Below are positions 34,348-43,518 of a stretch of DNA of 64,000 nt, one piece after another. Source of the DNA: Desulforhopalus sp. IMCC35007 (lineage in GTDB: Bacteria; Desulfobacterota; Desulfobulbia; Desulfobulbales; Desulfocapsaceae); NCBI RefSeq assembly GCF_005116575.1, contig NZ_SWCN01000001.1, positions 310,001 through 374,000 of the forward strand, read 5' to 3'. The translations under genes and the position numbers were made by a program. The notes under the pieces are model-generated. The model saw only the letters and a program-made list of their open reading frames with translations. It was not told the origin of the DNA and searched no databases. Numbering within the stretch: the stretch's first letter is position 1; each line of letters starts with the position of its first letter.

Positions 34348-37065
34348 ATGATCAAAAAGCAACTTGTTGTAAATGGCGTCACCCGCAACGTGCTGGCGAA
34401 CGCCGAGGACGCTCTGTCGACTGTCATTCGCAATAACCTCGGTCTCACCGGCACCAAAGTGGGTTGTAACGAAGGGCAGTGTGGGGCATGTAGTCTCATC
34501 GTTGACGGTAAAGTGGTTCGCTCCTGTGCCTTGAAGATAAGGCGCGTTAAAGATGGGGCCAGGATTACCACTATCGAAGGTATCGGTACACCAGACAACC
34601 TGCATCCAATTCAGATGGCCTGGATGGCACATGGTGGCGCCCAGTGTGGTTTCTGTTCTCCGGGCTTTATCGTCTCTGTTAAAGGTCTGCTTGACACCAA
34701 CCCCAGCCCAACCCGTGAAGAAGTACGTGAATGGTTCAACAAACATCGTAATGCGTGTCGCTGCACCGGTTACAAACAGCTTGTAGACGCCACCATGGAT
34801 GCCGCAAAAGTTCTCCGCGGTGAAATGAGCATGGATGATCTTGCTTTCAAAATTCCAGAAGACGGCCGCATCTGGGGAACGAATTATCCACGTCCATCAG
34901 CCATTGCCAAAGTGACCGGTACCTGTGACTATGGTGCGGATCTTGGTCTGAAAATGCCAGAAGAAACCCTTAAATGTGCTCTGGTACAAGCTGAGGTTTC
35001 CCATGCTAAAATTAAATCCATCGATACTGCAGAAGCCGGTCTCATGCCAGGCGTTGTGAAAATCGTTACCGCAAAAGACATCAAAGGCAAAAACCGTATC
35101 ACCGGCCTGATCACCTTCCCAACCAACAAAGGTGATGGCTGGGATCGTCCAATCCTTTGTGATGAGAAGGTCTTCCAGTATGGAGATGCTCTTGCCATCG
35201 TCTGTGCAGCAACAGAAGCGCAGGCAAAAGCTGCTGCAGCCAAGGTAAAAGTTGAGCTGGAACCACTGCCTGAGTACATGAGTGCACCGGCTGCCATGGC
35301 TGAAGATGCCATTGAGATTCATCCTGGTACTCCAAACGTCTATTTCACCCAGAAAATTGCCAAAGGTGGCGAGACCGCACCAATTTTTGAATCAGCAGAC
35401 CTCGTCGTTGAAGGTGATTATTTTACCACCCGTCAGCCCCATATGCCAATCGAGCCAGATGTCGGTTTTGCCTATATGAATGACGAGGGCAAGCTGGTTA
35501 TCCACTCCAAATCCATCGGTCTGCACCTGCATCTCTACATGATTGCTCCAGGCCTCGGTATTGAGCCTGAAAACATCGTAATGGTGCAAAACCCAGCCGG
35601 TGGTACTTTTGGTTACAAGTTCAGCCCAACCATGGAGGCCCTTGTCGGTGCCGCCTGTCTTGCAACCGGTAAGCCTGTATATCTCGGTTACGACTGGTAT
35701 CAGCAGCAGACATATACCGGTAAACGTTCACCACAGTTTACCACCGTTCGTATGGCCGCAGATAAAGAAGGTAATCTCCTTGGCATGGAATCGGATTGGA
35801 CAGTGGATCATGGACCATATTCGGAGTTTGGTGATCTGTTGACTCTTCGTGGTGCTCAGTTTATCGGTGCTGGTTACAATATCGATCATATCCGTGGTGA
35901 AGGCCGCACCGTTTGTACCAATCACGCATGGGGATCTGCATTCCGCGGATACGGCGGACCTGAAGCCGAGTTCCCATCTGAGGTATTAATGGACGAACTT
36001 GCCGAAAAACTTGGTATGGATCCATTTGAGCTCCGTTATAAGAACGTTTACCGCAAGGGCTCAACGACTCCAAGTGGCCAGGATCCAGAGGTGTATTCAT
36101 TACCTGAGATGATGGATAAAATCCGTCCTAAGTATGAAGCGGCCAAAAAGAGAGCGGTTGCTGAATCTACCGATGCTGTCAAGCGTGGAGTCGGTCTTGC
36201 TATCGCTGTATATGGTTCCGGTCTTGACGGTCCTGACAATGCAGAAGCTGACGTAGCGCTCAACCCTGATGGAACGGTAACCGCATACAGCTGCTGGGAA
36301 GATCACGGTCAGGGAGCTGATATGGGTACACTGGGTACGGCCCATGAGGCACTTCGTCCATTGAAGCTTGCTCCTGAGCAGATCAAACTGGTGATGAATG
36401 ACACCAGCCAGGCACCAAATGCCGGGCCTGCAGGTGGTAGTCGTTCACAGGTTATGGTTGGTCAGGCCATTAAAAATGCCTGTGAGCAACTTCTCGAAGG
36501 TATGAAAAAAGAAGATGGCAGCTTCCGTACCTACGATGAGATGGTGGCTGACAAGCGTGAACTCCGTTATTACGGTAAATTTACAGCTCCTGCAAAAGAG
36601 TGTGATGCAAATGGACAGGGTAGCCCGTTCTGCTGCTATATGTATGGTGTGTTCATGGCCGAAGTAGCGGTTGAGCTTGCCACAGGCAAAACCACCGTTG
36701 AGAAGATGACCATGGTGGCCGACGTTGGTAAGGTCAACAACTTCCTCGTTGTTAATGGCCAGATTTATGGTGGCCTGGCACAGGGTATTGGTTATGCTCT
36801 TACTGAGGACTATGAAGACATTAAGAAGCACTCCACGATGGTCGGTGCAGGCTTCCCATACGCAAAAATGATCCCCGATGATATGGAGATTATCTATGTA
36901 GAAAGCCCACGTCCTGATGGTCCTTTTGGTGCATCTGGTGTCGGTGAGGTTCCAATTTGCGGACCGGCTCCTGCGGTTATCAATGCCATCTACAATGCTT
37001 GTGGTGTACGAATCAAAGTACTCCCAGCTCTGCCTGAAAAAGTTCTTGCAGGGCTGAACAAATAA
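34348..37065 (+). CDS. mop: molybdenum aldehyde oxidoreductase (Mop type)
   Basis: A 905-residue xanthine-oxidase-family enzyme that oxidises aldehydes to carboxylic acids at a molybdopterin cytosine dinucleotide centre. Two N-terminal [2Fe-2S] domains have cysteines at 40, 45, 48, 60 and at 100, 103, 137, 139, the same numbering as Desulfovibrio gigas Mop (907 aa). Two large Mo-binding domains follow, and the catalytic glutamate lies in GASGVGEVP at about 867. As in D. gigas Mop, there is no FAD domain, so electrons must leave to a partner such as flavodoxin or the neighbouring iron-sulfur protein. GGAGG precedes the ATG. Codon choice is strongly restricted (Pro almost always CCA, many CGT, GGT and ACC), unlike its neighbours, pointing to very high expression. 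A strong terminator follows. Confidence 0.96.
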   Translation: MIKKQLVVNGVTRNVLANAEDALSTVIRNNLGLTGTKVGCNEGQCGACSLIVDGKVVRSCALKIRRVKDGARITTIEGIGTPDNLHPIQMAWMAHGGAQCGFCSPGFIVSVKGLLDTNPSPTREEVREWFNKHRNACRCTGYKQLVDATMDAAKVLRGEMSMDDLAFKIPEDGRIWGTNYPRPSAIAKVTGTCDYGADLGLKMPEETLKCALVQAEVSHAKIKSIDTAEAGLMPGVVKIVTAKDIKGKNRITGLITFPTNKGDGWDRPILCDEKVFQYGDALAIVCAATEAQAKAAAAKVKVELEPLPEYMSAPAAMAEDAIEIHPGTPNVYFTQKIAKGGETAPIFESADLVVEGDYFTTRQPHMPIEPDVGFAYMNDEGKLVIHSKSIGLHLHLYMIAPGLGIEPENIVMVQNPAGGTFGYKFSPTMEALVGAACLATGKPVYLGYDWYQQQTYTGKRSPQFTTVRMAADKEGNLLGMESDWTVDHGPYSEFGDLLTLRGAQFIGAGYNIDHIRGEGRTVCTNHAWGSAFRGYGGPEAEFPSEVLMDELAEKLGMDPFELRYKNVYRKGSTTPSGQDPEVYSLPEMMDKIRPKYEAAKKRAVAESTDAVKRGVGLAIAVYGSGLDGPDNAEADVALNPDGTVTAYSCWEDHGQGADMGTLGTAHEALRPLKLAPEQIKLVMNDTSQAPNAGPAGGSRSQVMVGQAIKNACEQLLEGMKKEDGSFRTYDEMVADKRELRYYGKFTAPAKECDANGQGSPFCCYMYGVFMAEVAVELATGKTTVEKMTMVADVGKVNNFLVVNGQIYGGLAQGIGYALTEDYEDIKKHSTMVGAGFPYAKMIPDDMEIIYVESPRPDGPFGASGVGEVPICGPAPAVINAIYNACGVRIKVLPALPEKVLAGLNK

Positions 37066-37081
37066 ATAAGGGCGGCATGAC

Positions 37082-37116
37082 AACCTCCGGATGCTTTCTG
37101 CGTCCGGAGGTTTTTT
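37082..37116 (+). terminator. Rho-independent terminator after mop
   Basis: AACCTCCGGA and TCCGGAGGTT form a perfect 10-bp stem around an 11-base loop with a T6 tail. It would let mop be made in excess over the downstream genes, either by partial readthrough or because those have their own promoter in 37117-37229. Confidence 0.95.
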
Positions 37117-37229
37117 GTTTTTAAGTCGGTGAACTCTTTTTAAGAGGCGTTTGTACCCGGAAAGAGTTTGACGAAGGTGGATATCCATCTACTTTTTAGG
37201 TTGAGATGTACTGGAAGTAAGGAGTCATT

Positions 37230-39506
37230 ATGGAGCAGAAGGACCTTCGCGAGTGGGAAGCACGCTGTATCCAGGAAGAGCCACCTGCCTGTCGGGCCGG
37301 TTGTCCTCTTGGACTTGATGCGAAAGGCTTTGTCCTGGCAGTAAGAGATGATAATCTGCCAGGGGCACGTGCCATTCTGGAAAAGAGCATGCCTTTGGCT
37401 GGCCTTGTGGCACGTATGTGCGAGGCGCCATGCGAGCAATATTGTCTTCGTCAAAGCCTGGGCGGCTCCGTTGCTATTGGTTTACTGGAGCGGATGTGCA
37501 TTAATGCTGTTCCAGCGAAAACGAAATTCCTGCGTCTGCCGCCACGGCCCAAAAAAGTTGCGGTGATTGGTGCAGGGCCAAGCAGTCTGACCGTGGCCTT
37601 TGATCTGGCCAAAAAAGGCCATCCTGTAACTCTATTTCATCTACCCGGTGGCCCTGGGAGCTGGCTTTGCAAGGTTCCAGAGCTTGTTTTAAGCGAAGGC
37701 GTCCTCGAAGAAGAACTGCAGCGACTGGCTGGCTTAGGGGTTAACTTTTGTCAGGTATCGGTGCTGGGAGAGGCGCTCTGGACTCAGGATGAATTTGCTG
37801 CTTTTTATATTGGTCAGGACGACGAGTATGTCGAAGGTGATCTGCTCAAACTAGGTGTACCTGACAGTATCACCTTCTCCCTTGAGACAGAGAGACTGTT
37901 TACCGGTGGTTTGAGTGTTGAAAATCACAAGTACCGTTTTATTACAGATGTTTCACAAGGGCGGGAGGCCGCCGTATCAATTGACAGATTTTTGCAGGGC
38001 GCATCGCTTACCGCAGCACGGGTTGATCTGCGTCATGGTAAAACCAATCTCTATACTTCTCTTGATGGCCTGCAGCGTGAAGAGGTTGTTGTCCCGGCTG
38101 ATGGCTTAGGCTATACAAAGCAAGAGGCCATAAAAGAGGCCGCCCGCTGTATTAACTGTGAGTGTCTTGAATGTGTGAAACGTTGTGTTTATCTCAAAGA
38201 ATTTGGTGCATATCCAAAAACATACGCCAGAAGAGTCTATAACAACTCCGCCATCGTCAAAGGAAATCATCAGGCTAATAAGTTTATTAACAGCTGCTCT
38301 CTTTGTGGTCAGTGTGAGACTGTTTGTCCAAATGATTTTTCTGTGGCAACGCTCTGCCTTGATGCCCGCAGGACCATGGTGCAGGAAGATCGTATGCCCG
38401 GATCGGCCCACTGGTTTGCTCTGGAAGAAATGCGCTCGGCCAGAACAGAAGGAGCCCTGATCCGCCACGCCCCCGGTAAAGATTTCAGTACCTCCCTGTT
38501 TTATCCCGGCTGTCAGCTTGCAGGTATCAGGCCTCAGCAGACCCTGCGCTTATACGGCTATCTGCAGGAACTCGATCCGGCAACAGGTCTTTGGCTTGAT
38601 TGTTGTGGCGCGCCTGGCCACTGGGCGGGAAGAGTGCAGGAGTTTGACGAAATCATGAAAGAGCTGGAAGAGAAATGGCATGAAATGGGAGAACCTCTGG
38701 TGCTCACCGGCTGCTCGACCTGTCTGCAGATGTTCAGGGAGCATCTGCCGCAGATAAACGTTGAGTCCGTCTGGGTTCTACTTGCCGAAAAGCCGCCAGA
38801 ATCAGCAAAGGCCTGTGCTCCAATGGCCCTGTCGGATCCTTGTACCTCGCGCCATGACAGCAAAACCCAAAACGCCGTGCGGGCGATGATGGAAAAAATT
38901 GGCCAGTCCCTGACGCCTCTGCCAATGTCCGGCGAGTTGACCGAGTGCTGCGGTTTTGGCGGGCTTATGCAGAACAGTAATCCTGATCTTGCAAAAAAAG
39001 TTACTGCAGCCAGGGTTACCCAGACCTCAAGTGATATTCTGACCTATTGTGCCATGTGCAGGGACCAGCTGGCAAGAACAGGAAAGCCGGTGGCGCATGT
39101 CCTGGACATTTTATTTCAGGATGTTGCCCACCCGGCAAGCGAGGCTTCACCTTCAATTTCAGAGAGAAGAAAAAACAGACGACAGCTCAAAAGTCAGGTT
39201 CTGAGCAAATATCATGGTGAACAGCCAAAGGCCACAGAGGACTGGGAGGCCATAGCGCTTACCATGAGTCCGGAGGTTGCTGAAATACTGGAGGAGCGAA
39301 GAATACTTGAGGATGATATCCGCAAGGTTCTTTTTCACGTGCAGCAACAGGGCAAGGTTTTTGTCCATGGAGAGAGTGGGCGGAAGATCGCCTCGGCCAG
39401 ACTTGGCCAGGTGACGTTTTGGCTCCAATATACCGAGACTGACGGCAGTTTCATGGTTGAAAGCTGCTGGTCCCACCGGATGATAATTGCAGGAGGTAGT
39501 GCATGA
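37230..39506 (+). CDS. GltD-like / heterodisulfide-reductase-like iron-sulfur protein
   Basis: A 758-residue multidomain redox protein. An N-terminal dihydropyrimidine-dehydrogenase-type cluster domain (Cys 13, 21, 25, 64, 68, 72) precedes a flavin Rossmann motif VAVIGAGPSSLTVAFDL (110-126). The rest of the GltD fold is short: the usual second GxGxxG for NADPH is absent, yet the family C-terminal strand survives (LFTGGLS...QGREAAVSIDRFL). A ferredoxin region follows (CINCECLECVKRC at 307-319 and CSLCGQCETVCP at 356-367), then two HdrD-type cysteine-rich domains (LDCCGAPGHW and ECCGFGGLM), and a novel C-terminal tail of about 130 residues. It resembles the Desulfovibrio vulgaris gene next to aldehyde oxidoreductase. 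It likely takes electrons from Mop or feeds a maturation step. Confidence 0.85.
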   Translation: MEQKDLREWEARCIQEEPPACRAGCPLGLDAKGFVLAVRDDNLPGARAILEKSMPLAGLVARMCEAPCEQYCLRQSLGGSVAIGLLERMCINAVPAKTKFLRLPPRPKKVAVIGAGPSSLTVAFDLAKKGHPVTLFHLPGGPGSWLCKVPELVLSEGVLEEELQRLAGLGVNFCQVSVLGEALWTQDEFAAFYIGQDDEYVEGDLLKLGVPDSITFSLETERLFTGGLSVENHKYRFITDVSQGREAAVSIDRFLQGASLTAARVDLRHGKTNLYTSLDGLQREEVVVPADGLGYTKQEAIKEAARCINCECLECVKRCVYLKEFGAYPKTYARRVYNNSAIVKGNHQANKFINSCSLCGQCETVCPNDFSVATLCLDARRTMVQEDRMPGSAHWFALEEMRSARTEGALIRHAPGKDFSTSLFYPGCQLAGIRPQQTLRLYGYLQELDPATGLWLDCCGAPGHWAGRVQEFDEIMKELEEKWHEMGEPLVLTGCSTCLQMFREHLPQINVESVWVLLAEKPPESAKACAPMALSDPCTSRHDSKTQNAVRAMMEKIGQSLTPLPMSGELTECCGFGGLMQNSNPDLAKKVTAARVTQTSSDILTYCAMCRDQLARTGKPVAHVLDILFQDVAHPASEASPSISERRKNRRQLKSQVLSKYHGEQPKATEDWEAIALTMSPEVAEILEERRILEDDIRKVLFHVQQQGKVFVHGESGRKIASARLGQVTFWLQYTETDGSFMVESCWSHRMIIAGGSA

Positions 39507-39712
39507 ATTTGAGTTTCTTACCCCCGGATATGAACTGGACCTGTGAGCCCTGTGGTGAAAAGCTGCAGCCGGGAATAGTAGAACTGCAATATGTGGGCAG
39601 TGTCTTCAAGGTAGAATTGCCTGTCTGTCCCAAATGCGGTAAGGCACTTATCTCGGAAGATCTGGCCATTGGGCGGATGTTGGAGGTTGAGCTGCTTTTG
39701 GAAGACAAATGA
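39503..39712 (+). CDS. small double-CxxC protein (DVU_1557-like)
   Basis: A 69-residue soluble protein with CEPC and CPKC pairs, most likely one zinc ribbon or rubredoxin-like metal site. It starts MNLSFLPPDMNWTCEPCGEK and overlaps the genes on both sides by four bases (ATGA), so it is translated in coupling with them. It corresponds by size, motif and position to the small redox protein that accompanies aldehyde oxidoreductase in Desulfovibrio vulgaris (DVU1557, from memory). It could be an electron carrier or a substrate that is modified by the methyltransferase and radical SAM protein next to it; no biochemical role is known to me. Confidence 0.8.
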   Translation: MNLSFLPPDMNWTCEPCGEKLQPGIVELQYVGSVFKVELPVCPKCGKALISEDLAIGRMLEVELLLEDK

Positions 39713-40410
39713 AACCACTCTATCTCAGTCAGCCTGTGACAGATGGTCTGGGTACCTGTCTGCGACCCGGAGGTGAAGTCCTGACCAGACGGGCCATGGA
39801 GTATCTTGACCAGGAGAAAAAGGCAAGGATACTCGATGCGGGCTGTGGTAGAGGTGGAGCCTTATCTCTGTTGTCCTCCTGGGGGGTAAGTGTCCTCGGT
39901 CTGGATATTAATCCTGTACTTTTAACTGAGGCAAAAAATACTGGCGGGCAGGTCGCGCAGGCTGATCTTGCACAACTGCCTCTTGCAAATGCCAGTATCG
40001 ATACTGTTTTTTGTGAGTGCGTCTGGAATCTGACCCAAAAAGAACAGGTCCTCAGGGAATTTTACCGGGTGCTTTGCCCGGCTGGTTTTCTGGTACTAAG
40101 CGATATTTACTTTCGCCGTCAGGGTGTTGGGAGCAGGGAGTGGCCCATCCAGTCCTGTTTTTCCTCTGCGACTGATCTTGAATCGGTCCGGGCTATGGTG
40201 GCTGGAAGCGGTTTTGAAATCATACTGCTGGAAGATCATCACCAACTCTTTAAACAGACCGCCGCCGAGTTTGTCTTTGCCCACGGCTCACTGCAGGGTT
40301 TCTGGCAGGCTGTAACGGGAGATACTGAGATTGCAGATCGTATCTGTCAGGCGTCAGCTGCGACGAGACCATCACTTTTTCTGCTTATTGCAAAACGGAG
40401 TGAACAATGA
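39709..40410 (+). CDS. class I SAM methyltransferase (DVU_1556-like)
   Basis: A 233-residue SAM-dependent methyltransferase. Motif I is ILDAGCGRGGALSLL (about residues 41-55), the SAM ribose acid is in VLGLDINPVL, and motif post-II is QADLAQLPLANASIDTVF. An N-terminal segment with GTCLRPGGEVLTRRAM and the CECVWNL cysteines are unlike ordinary small-molecule methyltransferases. The substrate is unknown. It overlaps both neighbours by four bases and belongs to the set that follows aldehyde oxidoreductase in sulfate reducers. A related family in other genomes contains selenocysteine (from memory); this copy has no in-frame TGA. Confidence 0.85.
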   Translation: MKPLYLSQPVTDGLGTCLRPGGEVLTRRAMEYLDQEKKARILDAGCGRGGALSLLSSWGVSVLGLDINPVLLTEAKNTGGQVAQADLAQLPLANASIDTVFCECVWNLTQKEQVLREFYRVLCPAGFLVLSDIYFRRQGVGSREWPIQSCFSSATDLESVRAMVAGSGFEIILLEDHHQLFKQTAAEFVFAHGSLQGFWQAVTGDTEIADRICQASAATRPSLFLLIAKRSEQ

Positions 40411-40850
40411 ATGAATATGATCTTGATATACTACGACTGGCCAGTGCCGGCTATTGCTGCTCGCAGATTGTGGTGCAACTGGCCCTGGAACTCCAGGGTG
40501 CAGAAAATCCTGGCCTGGTAAGAGCAATGTCCGGTTTGTGTCATGGTTTTCCTGTACCGGATGGAACCTGCGGGGCCATCACCGGTGCTGCCTGTCTTCT
40601 TGCCTATTATGGAGGCAAGGGGCGGGTCGATGATGAGGAGAGTGATCGACTTCCCCTCATGCTATCTGAGCTATCCGACTGGTTTAAAGAGTATGCCACA
40701 AGCCGTTTTTCCGGGATCAACTGCTCTGATATTGTTGACGGGGGCACCATTAATACCTCGATTTGTGGCGGTCTGGTCTCCGAGTGCTATGGTAAGGCGA
40801 TGACCATCCTTGTGGAAAATGGTTTTGATCCTGGAACAAGCAATGACTGA
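40407..40850 (+). CDS. C_GCAxxG_C_C family protein (DVU_1555-like)
   Basis: A 147-residue protein of the C_GCAxxG_C_C (split-soret cytochrome/redox-associated) family. Cysteines lie in AGYCCSQIVVQL, GTCGAITGAACLL (the GCAxxG-like core), INCSDIV and SICGGLVSECYG. Members are small helical proteins thought to bind an iron-sulfur cluster or other metal through these cysteines; no clear function is established. It overlaps the methyltransferase by four bases and the radical SAM gene by eight, so stoichiometric synthesis is likely. Confidence 0.88.
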   Translation: MNEYDLDILRLASAGYCCSQIVVQLALELQGAENPGLVRAMSGLCHGFPVPDGTCGAITGAACLLAYYGGKGRVDDEESDRLPLMLSELSDWFKEYATSRFSGINCSDIVDGGTINTSICGGLVSECYGKAMTILVENGFDPGTSND

Positions 40851-42195
40851 GATTTTAGGAAATATTAACAGCGTCTGTCCTGAATGTCTTGCCCAAATTG
40901 CAGGTCACCTTGTGCGGCGTGGAGACGAGATTGTCCTTGAAAAAATCTGTTTTGAGCATGGCGCTTTTGCCACCACGGTGTGGCGGGGGAGCCCGGCCTT
41001 TGAATCATGGTTTCGCCCTAAATTACCCTTCTTTGGTGGTGAACGCCAGCAGGCAGGCAAGGGATGTCCGTACGATTGCGGTTTGTGCCAGAATCATAGC
41101 CAGCGAACCTGTACTGCACTGGTTGAGATAACCTCAAGGTGCAACCTGCAGTGCCCGGTGTGTTTTGCCGATAGCGGTGGAACGGAGCCTGATCCCGATA
41201 TCGAGACCCTGACCCGGATGTTTGCCCAGATAGTTGCCCGGACCGGTGGCTGTAACCTGCAGCTCTCAGGAGGGGAGCCGACGGTCAGAAAGGATCTGCC
41301 GCTCATCGTCCGGCTGGCAAGATTGGCAGGCATCGATTTTGTTCAGCTCAATACCAATGGTCTTGTGCTCTCCACTGATCCGGATTTATCCTTTGAATTA
41401 AAAGAAGCAGGACTTTCCTCTGTCTTTTTGCAATTTGACGGCACCGATAATCAGGTTTTTACAGCCCTTCGCGGGCGACCGCTTTTGGAAGCAAAATGTG
41501 TGGCCATCGAAAATCTCAGCCGGGCAGGGATTGGCATTGTCCTGGTGCCAACGATTACAGCCGGAGTGAATACTTCTCAGCTCTGGGATATTGTCCGCTT
41601 TGGTCTGGATCGTCTGCCCCATGTGCGGGGGGTGCATTTTCAACCGATGAGCTACTTCGGTCGCTTCCCCGATGAATTTGTTCCCAACCATGTGACCTTA
41701 CCGGAAATTATGAGCGGCCTGCACTCCCAGAGCAGGGGATTATTGAAAGTGGCGGATTTTCGTCCTCCAGGCTGTGAACATGCCCTCTGCTCTTTTTCGG
41801 CAAAGTATCTGCTGGGCGAAGACGGACATCTGATGAGGCTCGGTAGCGATAAATGTGACTGCACACCGATTTCCGCCGAAAAAGGAGCGCTCACCTCCAT
41901 TGGGGTAACGGCGCGTCAGTGGGGATCTGTAGCGGAGTTCCTTCCAATGGCTCAACATCCACCAGAAGATGAACTCGGAAAATTTATCCACCGTGCCAGG
42001 ACCCATACATTCTCTGTCTCGGCCATGGCTTTTCAGGACTGCTGGAGTTTAAATCTCGAACGTCTGCAGGGCTGCTGTATTCATGTGGCGCAACCCGATG
42101 GCAGGCTGATACCATTTTGCAGTTTTAATCTGACGGCCAGAAATGGCAGATCTCTGCATCGGCCTCAACTGCGGCAGAAAATTATAGCTACATGA
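40843..42195 (+). CDS. radical SAM protein of the aldehyde oxidoreductase-linked set (TrsS-like, Cys form)
   Basis: A 450-residue radical SAM enzyme. An N-terminal VCPECL zinc-like pair and a CPYDCGLCQNH segment precede the [4Fe-4S] motif TSRCNLQCPVCFA (CxxxCxxC), then the SAM-binding LQLSGGEPTVR. The C-terminal third is cysteine-rich (PPGCEHALCS, KCDC, LQGCCIHV, PFCSFNLT), suggesting auxiliary clusters. The layout matches proteins that lead with 'pseudo-zinc-finger then radical SAM', as in tetraether-lipid and MoaA-like families. From memory, relatives are annotated as radical SAM (seleno)protein TrsS; here the positions are cysteine and the stop is a normal TGA. I use the ATG at 40843, inside the end of the previous gene. 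Confidence 0.87.
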   Translation: MTEILGNINSVCPECLAQIAGHLVRRGDEIVLEKICFEHGAFATTVWRGSPAFESWFRPKLPFFGGERQQAGKGCPYDCGLCQNHSQRTCTALVEITSRCNLQCPVCFADSGGTEPDPDIETLTRMFAQIVARTGGCNLQLSGGEPTVRKDLPLIVRLARLAGIDFVQLNTNGLVLSTDPDLSFELKEAGLSSVFLQFDGTDNQVFTALRGRPLLEAKCVAIENLSRAGIGIVLVPTITAGVNTSQLWDIVRFGLDRLPHVRGVHFQPMSYFGRFPDEFVPNHVTLPEIMSGLHSQSRGLLKVADFRPPGCEHALCSFSAKYLLGEDGHLMRLGSDKCDCTPISAEKGALTSIGVTARQWGSVAEFLPMAQHPPEDELGKFIHRARTHTFSVSAMAFQDCWSLNLERLQGCCIHVAQPDGRLIPFCSFNLTARNGRSLHRPQLRQKIIAT

Positions 42196-42201
42196 GGATT
42201 G

Positions 42202-43518
42202 ATGTCAGACGCGGCTCGAACAACAGTTGATGGATTAGTGGCAACCAGGCTGCAGCTCTTATCGCCGTTTACCAGAAAAGAGTTGGAGCAGGTCCAGATG
42301 GAAAGGTTGCGTCAAACGGTCGCCCACGTTTTACGTAATAGTCCGTTATACACCAAACGCCTTTCAGGGCTTAAAATTGAATCTCTTCGTGGTCGCATAG
42401 ATCTGGAGGAAATACCTTTTCTCACCAGCGAAGACATCATAGAGTCAGGTCACCTGCTCCACTGTGTTTCACAGAGCGAGGTTGTGCGTATTATCACCAT
42501 GCATACCTCTGGCAGTACAGGCCGGCCGAAACGTTTTTCCTTTACCGCAGCGGATCTTGACGCGACCCTGGATTTTTTTTATCACGGTATGAGAACCCTG
42601 GTGGACAGAAGTGACAGGGTGCTGGTGTTGCTTCCTTTTGAAGCTGAGGCTAGCGTGGGTGATCTCCTTATCAGGGCGCTGATGGAGAACGGAATTTATA
42701 CAGCAGGGCTCTGGCCTCCACCTGCCCCCACCCATCTTGCTAAACATCTACACCGCAATCAGATCTCCTCGGTTGTAGGACTTCCCCAGCAACTTCTGGC
42801 CTTGTCAGAAGACATTGAATATGGGCAGCTCAAATCAATGCTGCTCTGCTCGGATTATGCACCCCAGGCTCTTCGACGGCGTATTGAACAGAATGCGGGA
42901 TGCACAACCTACCTTCATTACGGCGCCACGGAATCAGGCCTTGGTGGTGCGGTTGAGTGCGCTGTTCATAGAGGTCTGCATATCCGTGAATCGGAGCTTC
43001 TCATTGAAATTGTTGATCCTGTAACGGGAAAGCAGCTTCCTGACGGGGTTGCAGGAGAAGTGGTTCTCACCACCCTTGGTCGTCAGGCAATGCCCCTTAT
43101 TCGTTATCGTACGGGTGACATCGCATGTCTTGATCGCAGGCCTTGTCAATGCGGTGGAGTCACTGCGCGGTTATCGGTTATATATGGGCGTTTACAGGGC
43201 TGTCCTCTTGCCGACGGTTCCAGGTTATACAGCCAGACCATAGATGATATTCTTTTTACGGTGCCTGGATTGCTTGACTATCGGCTGACTTTAGTGAATA
43301 AAGGGACGGATAGAATAGGCGTTGAGTATATAGCGGCGAGCGGAGCGATTGATGTCGCAACCCAGATGAAGAGGTTACTTCAGGAAATTCCTGATATTTA
43401 TAGGGCTATGGGAACCGGAGCCCTCCTGTTTGATGCTTTTCAGCAGGTTGACCGTTTTGCTCCCACACATACAGTCAAACGAACTATTCTTGATTTACGT
43501 TTAAAAGGAGAAGTGTAA
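42202..43518 (+). CDS. PaaK-like AMP-dependent ligase (DVU_1553-like)
   Basis: A 438-residue adenylate-forming enzyme of the phenylacetate-CoA ligase group. The phosphate-binding loop is TMHTSGSTGRPKRF (about residue 103-115), with LHYGATESGLGG as the aromatic/adenine motif and IRYRTGDIACLD as the hinge Asp motif. A zinc-like CQCG pair follows the hinge, as in PaaK. It would activate a carboxylate as acyl-AMP and possibly pass it to CoA, an amine or a protein. In this operon its substrate is unknown. ATG at 42202 with GAGGA only a few bases upstream; it overlaps xdhC by one base. Confidence 0.86.
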   Translation: MSDAARTTVDGLVATRLQLLSPFTRKELEQVQMERLRQTVAHVLRNSPLYTKRLSGLKIESLRGRIDLEEIPFLTSEDIIESGHLLHCVSQSEVVRIITMHTSGSTGRPKRFSFTAADLDATLDFFYHGMRTLVDRSDRVLVLLPFEAEASVGDLLIRALMENGIYTAGLWPPPAPTHLAKHLHRNQISSVVGLPQQLLALSEDIEYGQLKSMLLCSDYAPQALRRRIEQNAGCTTYLHYGATESGLGGAVECAVHRGLHIRESELLIEIVDPVTGKQLPDGVAGEVVLTTLGRQAMPLIRYRTGDIACLDRRPCQCGGVTARLSVIYGRLQGCPLADGSRLYSQTIDDILFTVPGLLDYRLTLVNKGTDRIGVEYIAASGAIDVATQMKRLLQEIPDIYRAMGTGALLFDAFQQVDRFAPTHTVKRTILDLRLKGEV

